DNA of 64,000 nt, taken from NCBI GenBank assembly GCA_015501585.1, contig JADNRY010000005.1:923897-987896 (forward strand), written 5' to 3'. Below, in pieces: positions 23,554-34,200 of this stretch. A model generated the notes under the pieces. It was not told the origin of the DNA. It saw only the letters and a program-made list of their open reading frames with translations, and made no database searches. A program made the position numbers and the translations under genes. This stretch comes from Rhodocollybia butyracea (Eukaryota; Basidiomycota; Agaricomycetes; Agaricales; Omphalotaceae). Position 1 is the first letter of the stretch. The number at the start of each line of letters is the position of its first letter.

Positions 23554-25377
23554 CTAACCCAACATTTGTACAACAATCATCATCCCATCCCTCTCAATAG
23601 GGGCCAACGAACTATAGACGCCATCGGCCTCTACTTCTGATCGATTTGGGAATGTCATGGTAAACACTCGCAAGCAGTCCACCTCCAGTGCAGATGTCCC
23701 CACATCATGGAGCCTGGTAGGAATCCATCGAGACTGAACCATTTCCACCACCAACAGATCGCTAAAAGTTGTCGCAGCAACATTCAACAATCTTAGGGAC
23801 CGCAGTCGTGGGATGATAGCAGCCTCCTGCAGACGAAGAGAGCTAGTACGATAGCCATGGAGGCTTTCTATGAAATCCGACGATATGGGACTGCATTCAG
23901 GGGAGATACCATTGTCGTTGACAGTGAGATTATGGAGAGTTGGGAGATGGACAAGGATATCAACCAGGTTGACATCGGAAATGGATAATTGGTGAATTGA
24001 GAGTGTTGTTAATTGGAAAGATGACTGTTTTACAAATACCATGAAAGGCTCGAAGTTATTCCAGGACTTTCCATCTATACGTTCCTCGGACGTAGACTTC
24101 TCCAAATGAAGTGTTTTCAACGAAGGAAGTCTGAGGAAAGGTAGTACTGAGCCTGAATTACAAGACCACCAAAATCCATGGCGTACAGTCAAAGTTTCTA
24201 ACCTCGAAGAGGAGGTAATTGTCATGGGATCTACAGCGTTTCTGGCACGCCATGATTCTGTTACCCGTAAGGAAAACAGGTTGGGACATCTATCAAATAA
24301 GTTCTGGATGTCAGTCTGGTCAGGACAAAAGTCCAGATGAGATAATTGAGGATAGCAATTGAATCCTGGGGCAAGTACACCCCCAAATGTATCTGATTCC
24401 AAGCTCAGGCTTTGGAGATTCAATGCTGTACCAATAAATGGAACAAGATCTTCATCATCCACACATCTAGGCATGCACAGTGTGCTCAGAACCGGGAATG
24501 AAGCTGGCAGGATCCCGTCACACTTCAGAAACTCCCCAACGTTATAGTAACCACAGCTGAAGGAGAGGTTCTGCCAGCGGACTACCTGCCCAAAAAGCTG
24601 CTTTAATGATGGGTGGAGTACTCCTGGTTTCGAAAAAGGGCGTTTCTTTATGTCAAGGTTGACCGTCATCGGGCATTGCTGGGACCGATCAAGGAAATTG
24701 GAAAGCGGAAAGAACCGTTCTGCAGGCTCCTCGTCATGGTCTGCCCTCATTCTCCATTGTAATGATATCCTAGACCATATCGCAGGTATAGAAAGCGCAT
24801 TTACACGCCAGCGTGAGCAGACCGAGCTAATCACCATGGCAGGTTTGCTCCTGAGAGCCTGAGAGGCGTGCATGGGTAGCCTGCGCTTAAGACCGACAAC
24901 CCGAAAGTTGTTCGTATCGCAGCAGACATTAAAGATTTCCTGTAAGATTTCGTCGGGAACTTTGCGACACGGTGAAAGTAGACATCGCAATTGAGAGGCA
25001 TACTGCTCCAAGCGTTCTTTTTCCTCTTTAAGGCGTTCTAGACAGTGAATTTCTGCTTCGTAGTCCTCAAGGTCTCGTTGGATGTTTTGGAGGACCGAGG
25101 CGACTTCATCTGGCTGGACAGAGGCAGGACCAGATTCCGTGCGCAGTTTATCGTATAATCCAGGAAGATCGACGGCTACGCGAGGAATGAAAGTGTTTCG
25201 ACCGCAGGAAGGACAGAGAGGCATGTTCAGCAAGACGGGCGCCGCACCTTGTTGCACACGCTTAGTCATGCGTGAAATGGCTGTTCTAGGCCTATAGCTA
25301 CTAGACTTTCTATCGGACGCGATGCTCTGTTTCGAATTACCGATCATTCCTCTCCTACGCGCCACTGCGGAAGCCAT
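23554..25377 (-). CDS. F-box protein with coiled coil and LRR-like region
   Basis: ATG at 25377 (MASAVARRRG..). About 607 residues with no intron needed. After a basic N-terminus a short Cys motif, CPSCGRNTF, is followed by a coiled coil (about residues 95-125, LEDYEAEIHCLERLKEEKER). An F-box follows: CRKVPDEILQEIFNVCC, then MVISSVCSRWRVNALSIPAIW. The remaining 400 residues are irregular leucine-rich repeats such as LQSLSLES and LSHLDFCP. This is the common Agaricomycete F-box architecture, probably a SKP1-dependent ubiquitin-ligase adaptor. It is intact and antisense to nothing obvious. No link to siderophore metabolism is visible other than position. Confidence 0.8.
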   Translation of the reverse strand: MASAVARRRGMIGNSKQSIASDRKSSSYRPRTAISRMTKRVQQGAAPVLLNMPLCPSCGRNTFIPRVAVDLPGLYDKLRTESGPASVQPDEVASVLQNIQRDLEDYEAEIHCLERLKEEKERLEQYASQLRCLLSPCRKVPDEILQEIFNVCCDTNNFRVVGLKRRLPMHASQALRSKPAMVISSVCSRWRVNALSIPAIWSRISLQWRMRADHDEEPAERFFPLSNFLDRSQQCPMTVNLDIKKRPFSKPGVLHPSLKQLFGQVVRWQNLSFSCGYYNVGEFLKCDGILPASFPVLSTLCMPRCVDDEDLVPFIGTALNLQSLSLESDTFGGVLAPGFNCYPQLSHLDFCPDQTDIQNLFDRCPNLFSLRVTESWRARNAVDPMTITSSSRLETLTVRHGFWWSCNSGSVLPFLRLPSLKTLHLEKSTSEERIDGKSWNNFEPFMVFVKQSSFQLTTLSIHQLSISDVNLVDILVHLPTLHNLTVNDNGISPECSPISSDFIESLHGYRTSSLRLQEAAIIPRLRSLRLLNVAATTFSDLLVVEMVQSRWIPTRLHDVGTSALEVDCLRVFTMTFPNRSEVEADGVYSSLAPIERDGMMIVVQMLG

Positions 25378-25842
25378 GAACCATTTGACCTCATTCAACT
25401 CCGTCCTATCTGTTTATGTCGCCTCCCAGTTGATAGCAGCGCGATCTACCGAAAAATCCATTCCAGATACGACACAGCTATAATCGTGTTGACTCTTCTA
25501 CTGTGATTGTAGACTGTATCCTGGTATGGTACGAGCCAATGTCGTTTGCGATCGAAGTTTGGTAAATACAGCTGGTGCCTCGCCTGAGTTTAGAAAGGAG
25601 AGCTATGGCGAGTTTCACGTGGTGCTGTGCGACATCATGTTTACTTTGTTGCCAAAGGGAAGCTCATACACTGTACAGCAGGATCGTGGCCGGAAACGGA
25701 AGATACTGCTAAGAGGAATGAACCCGGAGTCCTTATATGTGCAGGACTCGTATCAGACAGAATCCCTTGTTCATTATAATACATGAAGACTTAATGATTA
25801 GCGACAGTAGAAGTACATGCACATTCACTCAATACACTTTAT
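25378..25842. other. intergenic, no gene seen
   Basis: Separates the F-box gene start from the 3' end of the monooxygenase gene. One 86-codon frame on the plus strand (25526-25786) has no recognisable domain. Confidence 0.35.
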
Positions 25843-27764
25843 TTAAACCATTTGCGGGTCTACCGCATCTACTTTATAGTCTCCCCATTTGACTTTACGA
25901 AGCATCCACCATTGGGCGGTGGCCGAATATGGCCACGCACTGGACACCTTGCCATCTTTTCCTGTCCGGTAGTGCGAGGCGCAGCCGACGAAAACAGAGC
26001 GTTTGATATCGACTTGAAGCTTGTCATTGTACTTGTCGGTAGCTTCCCCTATAACGTCGATAGAGTACACTTTCTCCGGGTGCTTGAGGATTGGGGTCAT
26101 GAGTTTCAAAATATACTCGATCTGGAATACAGATTAGGAACGCTAGAGAGAAGCTGAGGCAACCGACCTGGTTTTCTTCCGTATAAAGCACAGATGTATG
26201 TCCTGTCGTCGCGTTTGGACCTATTCACCAAAATTGGTTTCTCGAAGACAGCAGGATTTATATACTAACCTCCAAGCATGAAGAAGTTTGGGAACTAGGG
26301 CAGCGTTAATCATCTTATTTTGTAACACATAACGAGGGGCATACTCCAGGTACGGCTGTAGCCATATACGCTGCGGGTCCACTTTTGGAGTCGTAATATT
26401 CTTGAATGGTGTTTTGAGTACCCTTCACATGCACTGGGAATCGATCCTGTTGTCCAAGGAAATAATAAATAGCGATGCATAGGCCAAAAGGAAATACAAC
26501 ACCGTAACGAAACCCGTAGCGCAGATGATGACATCGAAAGGTAAATTATTACCTATAAGCTGCATTAAATTTGTGCGAAAATCATGTTTCGAGATCGAAA
26601 CAAATACCAGTTTTGGTGATAATTCCATGTTCAGTAATAGACTCGATACCGTCCCAATCCATGGATACATTCGGCCTGTGTAAACTAGCGAGATAGTTTG
26701 TATCAAAAATGACTCGTTTGCACCCCATGGCTGTCGGGGCGCGAGTAAGTCACACAACGGGGAAACCACGATCAACCTCACTATAGATGGGAGTCAAATG
26801 TTTCGCGTATTTCTTTGGCGCGTTGTATTTAATGTAGAGTTTAGCGGCCTACCAAGTTCTTACCGTCAATCAGTGTACAACAGCTATAGAACAGACGCAC
26901 TAGAGTGGACAAGTAACGTGTCAGGGCAGACTTGAAGATGGCCAAATAGACAAATTCTGTCTGATAAACTGCTATCAGTGGATTGCAGACTCGGATCATC
27001 ACAGTGCAAACGGACTTTGAAGAACTGGCTTGCGCGGTAAATCCGTATCCAGAAAGGAAGATATTTGAGTAGCCAAATTTCCAACTTGTTATACGGAGCG
27101 CGAAGCTTGAATATGAATAAATGTGGTTGGTTATCAGAAAAAAAAGTGAGATCGTCCTCACGTTCCATAGGAACCAATTTGGAGTCCTGCAGAAATTTAC
27201 GACTTCGACTGAGGGATCCTGCGATATGATGGGTACAAATTGAGTCCTATGGTTCTTTTACTATCTGTATCTTGGATCCAGGAATCATACAAACCACGTA
27301 CGCTGAAGCACCATTCCCAATAACTGCTACTCGTTTTCCAGATAGTTTCACTTCATGATTCCATGCTCCAGAATGGAAGATATTTCCTTTAAACGAACTT
27401 ATGCCACTTATTTCAGGTAGCTTTGTGACCTCCAGAATTCCCACCGCGGATATGACGATTCTCGCTGTGGACTTCTTCTCTTCGTTGGATAGTAGGTCTT
27501 TGGTGATTATTTCATAGCACCGGGTCTTCGGGTCCCAGTCGACAGATTTTACGAGCGTGTTGAATTGAACATGAGGATAGATATGGTACTTGGTGGCCAA
27601 ATCCTTCCAGTACTGGTAAATTTGAGGCTGGTATGGATGACTATTGGGCCAATCGGCCTTTAGGTCTGAAGAAAGGGAGTAGAAGTGTACAGGGACCATC
27701 AGCAAAAATGCCAGAAACTTTTATGCACTTGTAAGAAGCGAGGATAATATAAGGCATTACAAGT

Positions 27765-28036
27765 CAGGGTGGAATTCTTACAGGCACAAACAAGGTCATA
27801 CAAGGTGTGAACAGATTACAAGCCAGAACAAGCCATGGTATTCTTACAAGGGTAAACAAGGTCCTACAAGCTGCAAAAATATTACAAGCTGCAAGATTCT
27901 TACATGCATAAACAAGGCCGTACAATGTATTAAAAGCCATGGGTATCTTACACATGTGTAAACAAGGCCGTACAAGGTATAGCAAGCCACGGGATTCTCA
28001 GATGTGTAAATAAGTCCGTACAAGCGGAAACAAGCA
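27765..28036. repeat. degenerate minisatellite in the left subterminal region of the element
   Basis: About five units of 42-67 bp, each starting ATTCTTACA and containing TAAACAAGG, CCGTACAAGGT and ACAAGCCA. Unit length varies through small deletions. It is not a CRISPR array: units are imperfect, there are no unique spacers and the genome is fungal. Confidence 0.75.
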
Positions 28037-28282
28037 ACGAAGTCAAGGTCATCGTTCCCATCACCACCGACTTGTCCAGAGGGTAAAGAGAGCTTTAAAA
28101 TTTTGAGTGTAGGAATGATTGAGGAACGACAAGAAGTAATAAGCGCTTACCGTCTCATAATCTTATCTTGATTAAGTCCAAGGTCACCTGATCTATGATA
28201 CGTCGCGATTTACACGACTTTCTTTTTCATTACTTTTTCTTTACTTCCTCCAACATGGCCACAAAGCCTCCTGCAAAATCTT

Positions 28283-29457
28283 ATGGATCCAACGCTTAAT
28301 CTTCTCCTACAAAAATGCCGTCGAGTCTCCAAAGAAGATTCAGATTCCTCTTCGGGTACCTCTACTTCAAGTGACAGCAGCAGCGAATCTGAGACGTCGG
28401 ACAGCAATAAAGAAAACCGGAAAATGCGTACAAAATCTACATCTCAGCTTTCCAAGGCAACAAGTAATCAAAAGGAGAAGCAGAAGAGGAAGAAAGGGAA
28501 GGAGAAAAAAGATAAGGCTACGGGCCATGGGCTGTACGTAGTTCTCTTATTTCTAGTGCTTCACTAACATTGTTTTCAGCACAAAAAGAGTCTGAAACCT
28601 TTCGTCAAGGCCGGCCGATGGGCTGTCCTTGCTATCGACTTCTATCTCGATATCACGGCCATCGAGGCGACAATTTTAGCTTCTCATAGTGATGGTTTCG
28701 TTTGGAGATGTGAAATGCGCCAAGAAGACCAAAGTGGGTCGAAGTCGAAATTATCTCTCCACACTTAGATTTATTATCTTTATCCAGCATCGAAAACTAC
28801 TGTTTGAGGATACAGAGTACGTGCGCTTTAAAACTTTGCATATATGCTGAACTTTTGGTTATAGATTCCTGTATAACATCGATATATATGATCCCAAGGA
28901 CCCAGAACGCGGTCTCTTCCGAGGCTATATTCTATACCGGGTGATTCGTCTTTTTCAGCTGAAGTCTATAGCGGTGAAGAATGGAATGCAAAAGGTGACC
29001 AGTCGCCACATTACCTATGCCGCTGTTCAGGTGCGTTCTCAGTTTATGTTCTTGTGTCTTGTTAGTGAGTCGAACATTACTCAGGCCTGCTTTGCACTCT
29101 CCGCAAGTGACACGTGGAACCACGATAACGACAACTTCAGTGATGCGGGATTCTACTCGAAAATCGCGGATTATGACCTCGGAGATGAGAGAGTTGTCCA
29201 TTGGAAAGTTGGAACAAGTCCTTACTTTCTATCGTCTCACTCCCCCTTACACCACTACTTTTAGGAAGGTATTCGGTCATCTCCAAGGGCGGCAAGATAG
29301 CGCCGTCGTCAAAGAAAAACGCATCTCTCGAAATGGCTCAAAGGCTCCTCCTTCAACTACATCGATCGTTCGCGCGGCACGAAAAGCACGGAAGATACAA
29401 CGTTTAGCACCCAGGACCGACGCTGCTGCCGCCGGTGACTCTGATACCCCAGCTTAG
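28283..29457 (+). CDS. DUF6698-like fungal protein carried by the element
   Basis: ATG at 28283. Exon 1 is rich in Ser, Asp and Lys (SKEDSDSSSGTSTSSDSSSE, then a KEKQKRKKGKEKKDK basic run that could be a nuclear localisation signal). After an intron (likely GTAGTT..TTTCAG) comes HKKSLKPFVKAGRWAVLAID. A later exon reads YNIDIYDPKDPERGLFRGYI, and then SRHITYAAVQ followed by ACFALSASDTWNHDNDNFSD. This order resembles the fungal DUF6698 family (YDPEDPxxGL.., ITxAxIAYxAxQxRFALSSxxxF). The C-terminal frame is uncertain; the plus-strand frame ending at 29457 has a basic tail. Family function is unknown. Similar genes are numerous in agaric genomes, and here one sits inside a TIR-bounded element. Confidence 0.5.
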
Positions 29458-29821
29458 TTTCGGTCTCATGCCTTCCTTATGCTTGCGCTTTTCTTTATCA
29501 CATACAGGTGATATCCCACCTTTGCATCTCACTGTATCGTACTTCTTGCTCTCGAACTTTTTCACGCCTGTATCTCTCACTCTCACGTTTCCATGGACTG
29601 TATTTTACTTTTTGGTTGCTACTTACCGTTGTACTTTTTGCTCATTGCTTGTTGCTCGCTCCTTGTTGTAATCAATTGTATTTCAAATGCACCTCATCAT
29701 GAGTAGCAGACGAAAACTACTGCCCATAAATTGTTCAGCATAGGTACTTAGGGTAAAAGGGCCCTGCTATGCCTTGTAATGGCTGTAGGGCTTGTATGGG
29801 CTTGTATCAGCTTGTAATCTT

Positions 29822-29878
29822 GCGTACCTTGTATGCGCTTGCAATCTTTCAGTAAAAACAAGCGCATACAAGGTACGC
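29822..29878. repeat. perfect 20-bp inverted repeat (hairpin) in the right subterminal region
   Basis: GCGTACCTTGTATGCGCTTG (29822-29841) is followed after a 17-nt loop by its exact reverse complement (29859-29878). The stem uses the same CTTGTA/TACAAG words as the element's minisatellite, so it probably arose by inversion of one unit. Confidence 0.85.
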
Positions 29879-30350
29879 TGACCTTGCAAGGTGTGCGTAG
29901 CTTGTATTCCCTCGTTTTCCCATGTCATCACATGCGGTTGACCTACTATTTTGCTGATGACATCGCTGGCACAACCCTACTCCGCTGTAAGTCTTGTAAA
30001 GAGAAGAAAGCAAGCAAGGACGAACTGGGTACGTATTAGCCTATTTCGAGGAGAAATGTTAATTAACAGGTTATGACTCCGAAGGTGGTTATAGCCAGAC
30101 CCTCCATGTTCCCCCAACATCGTCGCCTTTTTCGTAGATCTATAGTCATGATAAGAACTTCGAAAATCCTAGTTGGAAATCACTTACAACTAAGTCGTCG
30201 AATCCGGGAAACTTGCGCTTGAGAGCAATAGCAAACGAAACCCCACCGATTCTATCAACTTCATGAGATGACGGAATTCGAGGACGAGGGATCTTACCCT
30301 GCACCAATAACCGCTACTCTCGTACGTCGAGTATCGCTGTGAGAGTACAT

Positions 30351-31230
30351 GTCGAACACGGGGTTACTTATCCCGAACTATCCCAAACCGTTTGGGTGAT
30401 ATTAATAATGACGGGAAGAGTGGATACACTCACTGTAAGTAGTATGTATACATCATAAGGTCCTGTCAATAATGTTAATGTACCTGTCCTGCTACAACTT
30501 CGTGTGATTATTTGCCAGAGAAGCGTCGAAAACGTTAACAGCTCCGGGATCCACATCTGGATCTATCTGGATCTCCTCCAAGGCCTCGCTACTGCCCTGC
30601 TACTTACCAGTACTTACCTCGTCAGCCACTCCCATACCGAGATGATGAATCCATGTAGAACGATAAACGTCGTGGGAATGACACAAAGGGCCCCGGAAAC
30701 TCCCCCAGACCTTGTCCGGAATAACGTATTTCAGGCCAAATGGTTGGCCTTCTTGTCCTACTATAGCAATACTATAGCGTACTTTGGGCTGAACCATAAA
30801 TCTCGATGCCAAGAGCGCTGAGGCAATGAAAGTTCAAACAATTCGCCTTTTCAATATTTGGAACTGGTGCGCGGGAGGATGCTTGGATGGTTTTTAGCAT
30901 ACCTAGAAGCTTGGGGGAGCGTCCAGGAGTTTTTAGCAATGCTTTTGCTTCGTTTTGGATTCACGTGACTATCCCTGTCATTAGCGTACCTCGAAAATCC
31001 TAGCGCACTTTAGGGCCCTTGGCCGAACAAGGTCTAATAGGAGTTTCCGGGGCCCTTGACAAAACTAGTGTAGAAAGTAAGTACGTACATAGCAAGATGA
31101 AAATCGTGCCTGTACCCAACCTCATAGCAAGCTACTTCAAATTATTATTAATAAGTGTACTAGTAGTATACTGTAGACAGTTGAATTCCTTTCTGTTTTT
31201 GGATATGACTGTCATTTTTGGAAACATCTA
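30351..31230. other. intergenic, no gene seen
   Basis: Between the monooxygenase start and the end of the ABC transporter. Frames at 30504-30821 and 31019-31234 lack any domain and overlap antisense frames. No repeat or RNA gene was recognised. Confidence 0.35.
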
Positions 31231-34200
31231 TTAATGCTCAGCCTGAGTACGGTAAAGTGATGCAAAAAGCGAGCCTTCCGTCTCTAAAAGATTTTGGGGA
31301 GCTCCAACTTCAACGATACGCCCATCCTCTAAAACCAAGACTCGGTCATAGTCCACGATCGTTGCTGCCAGATTCGTTCATTCTGAGTAACAATATAAAA
31401 GTATTGCACTTCACTCACATATACGATGAGCTACAGATATTACCGTAACATCACGAAGAGCAGTTTTGAGCACAGCGCGGAGACGCCGGTCTGTGGCCGA
31501 ATCCATGCTGGACGAAGCCTCATCTAGCACAACAATTTTCCGTTTCTGCAGAAGTACTCTGGCGATACACAAAAGTTGACGCTACGCGAGTGAGCACCCT
31601 GCAGTAACTAAATCAGAGGAAAACAACTCACCTCCCCATTCGAAAACTGTAAACCATCTGCAGACATAATGGTATCCAGTTTCTGCTCCAGATTTGAGAC
31701 AGCTTGGTGTAATCCCACCAGATCGAGTGCATCCCAGATTTGATTATCCTTGATGCTCTCTGAACAACCCAGCGTCAGATTATCCCGTACAGAAGCAAAT
31801 AGAAGGAACGGGGTCTGCGAAACAGTGCTAGTGAAAAAGGAAATCAGTGTCTTGTAGCCTAAGGAAAACAATACAGACCTGATATTGAAGCGAAGTATAC
31901 TCAGGGGTACGCTGGAGATATTCAACCCATCAATCAGGATGCTTCCAGACAGATTTGGTGATGAAATGCCACGAAGAAGTGCAAAAACGGTACTGCTCTT
32001 TCCACTCCTGGTATTGTGATGAGCTTACGATGAACGATCTCCTGATACATCTGCAAACTTACCCTGTCCGTCCACAGATACCAAGTTTCTCACCACCGCG
32101 AATGGAGAAACTCATATTATGAAGAACTGGATCCAGCTCCTCCCTGGGTCAATATTAGTATGCTGTCAGATATGTACGCAAAAACACACCTGTAACGAAG
32201 TGAAACATCTTTGAACTCAACAGATCCACGTTCTGGCCAATTGACAAGGTCGTGGGACTCCCCAGATTCTTCTTCCTTTTGTACATCCAGCTCAAACACT
32301 CGTTCAACCGAAACGATACCGTTTTCTACCCTTGTATAGGCAAGTAGTAGGTTGATGAGACTCTGCGAGAGACTGACAAGCTGGGAGAGAGCTATGCCGA
32401 GGAAACCCCCGGAAGTAGATCCACGCAATCCCACCGCGAGAGCGGCGATTGCGATAGCAAGTACCGCCGTTAGAAGGTTCAGGGAAGTGCGTCTACATGA
32501 GAAATCAATACAGGAACGATGAAGATAAAATGAAGGCCCTTGCAAAAATCGAATCCCCGCGTAACGGTAATACATGGGAGCTTGAGCCCGGTCCAGATGA
32601 TACATGCTCAAACGTTTGAAATGATCCTCAGATTGAAAGGCACGGATGGTAACGAGGCCTGTGAGTGTAGTGGTAAAAGAGGCATACATCGGGGTCTTGG
32701 AGCTCATTGTCAAGCGTTGCAATTGGCGCGAAGTAGCCTTTGGAAATACATCAGTTCAAAAACGAACTTAAAGGGCTTTTATACTCACCAGGTATACTCT
32801 CTGGAGATACCAGTAAGACGCCCCAAGGAACGGAATTGAAATGGCCAACCACGGCACCTGCACTGAAGATAAGCAATATGTCGACTATCTGAAGTTAAGA
32901 ACGAAACGGACCGCTATAAGAATCAAAATTAAGGCTCCAACTAGATATTAATCAGCTTGATATTATTCACGGTAGACTTTGCCACTGACCAACGTAAACA
33001 GCGGTGAACGTGAAGTCTTGGAGGGCCCGTGGAAATGCGAAATCGGTAATGTACATGTCCTAAGAATAATATCAGGACATCAATTGTTCATCGCGTACAT
33101 AGGACACATACCGAGGACCAGCGATTTTGCAACTTGGACAGCGGAGTTTCTTGGAAATATGTCACCGGAGCAGCAAGAACAGCTGCGAGCTGTCGAGCGT
33201 GAATAACGATGGATGCATGAGGGGCAGTTAATTGCGTATACACATAGAGTGTAGTGAAAGACGCGCAAAAACACGCTACAGTAAATCCAGCGTAGCCGCC
33301 AAGCCAGGGACCATGGTGTGTGATGTTACTTTCAGACCAGGTTTTGAGCAGAATCTGTTGTCAAAAAATGGTCAGCAATTTAGAATTTTTTATTGCATTG
33401 GGATTACCTGGAGCCCAATTTGCAATCCGGTATAAAGAAGTATGCAAGAGAAACAGACTGCAAGGCGCTTCCATCCGCACTAGATAAAAAAGTTAGTGAG
33501 GTTGGATGGACATGTAATGATTCGACTCACGGCCCTGAAATAGAATTTGTATGGTGTCCAAGAGGAAGCCACTGGAGCGCCTTTTTGTTCCTCATCCAAT
33601 TTCTTTTTGGGTGATAACAGGTTGTTGGTATCAACGAGTATCAAGGGATCAGCAGATCCACTGTCTTCTTCGATCTCAGATTCACTCCGCTCGCCAACAT
33701 ATCGCAGAATATCATGACCAGCTCGCAATTCCGAAAAGGAGCCTTGTGCTACCACAGTACCCTGCTTGAGAACGATGATCTTATCGGCCTCTTGAAGATG
33801 TTGGACTAATGTTATATTAGCGACATACTATAAGCGGAAAGGAGCAGAAACTCACGATTGTGTGTGACCAACATCACAGCCCCTTTGCGAAGCAATCCTC
33901 GTTCAGCTGCGAATAACCGAGAGAACACTGCCTTGGCCGTATGAGCGTCCTAAGCGAGATATGAGATTAGGATGAAAAACTGTGTTGAGATACGCACAAG
34001 GGCTGAAAAGCAGTCATCAAGAAGTGTCACATCGCATTTGGCGTATATGGCGCGAGCGAGAGACTGCAGTTTCGAGTAGGTTAGCCGACAACACATCTAG
34101 ATTGAGAACATACGCACGATACGTTGTTTCTGTCCTCCACTGACCGACCCTCCCCTTCGCTCATGACAGCCATATCTCCACCAGGTATACGTGCCAGATC

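Larger units (their letters stand above)
27697..29959. mobile_element. 2.26-kb DNA transposon-like element with 11-bp TIRs and subterminal repeats, carrying a gene
   Basis: The left end reads CATCAGCAAAA and the right end is its exact reverse complement TTTTGCTGATG. The dinucleotide AC flanks both ends (27695-27696 and 29960-29961) and is present once in the reconstructed target. Left subterminal DNA is packed with ACAAGG/ACAAGC units (27765-28036) and right subterminal DNA with the complementary CTTGTA units (29772-29916). Short TIRs, inverted subterminal repeat arrays and a 2-bp duplication recall CACTA/CMC-type elements, but the ends do not start with CACT and no transposase was seen. It carries the DUF6698-like gene on the plus strand, so it is non-autonomous or a cargo element. 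Confidence 0.75.
25843..30350 (-). pseudogene. Baeyer-Villiger/flavin-containing monooxygenase split by a transposable element
   Basis: Two separated blocks form one gene. The 5' block starts at ATG 30350 and holds TRVAVIGAG, GIGGVSFAIALKRKF (FAD motif, split by an intron), IYEKGDDVGGTWR, then ANTYP and GCASD, all joined by normal small introns. The 3' block starts at 27696 with VPVHFYSLSSDLKADWP and continues with HIYPHVQFNT, then FKGNIFHSGAW, which matches the Baeyer-Villiger signature FxGxxxHxxxW. After it come the NADPH motif VAVIGNGASA, NYLASLHRPNVSMDWDGI, FDVIICATGF, MATAVPG, FPNFFMLGGPN and a tail ending at 25843. Removing the insertion 27697-29959 and one copy of the AC duplication restores the codons GAT-GTC-CCT (D-V-P) exactly. 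The substrate is unknown. Apart from the insertion no frame break was noticed, which suggests a fairly recent event. Confidence 0.85.

Noticed and set aside
27765..28036. Regularly spaced repeats that superficially resemble a CRISPR array
   Set aside because: Units are imperfect and contiguous, there are no unique spacers and no cas genes, and the genome is eukaryotic; this is a subterminal minisatellite of a transposable element.
29822..29878. Hairpin as a transcription terminator
   Set aside because: It lies in fungal DNA inside a transposable element and its arms reuse the element's repeat words; there is no basis for a bacterial-type terminator.
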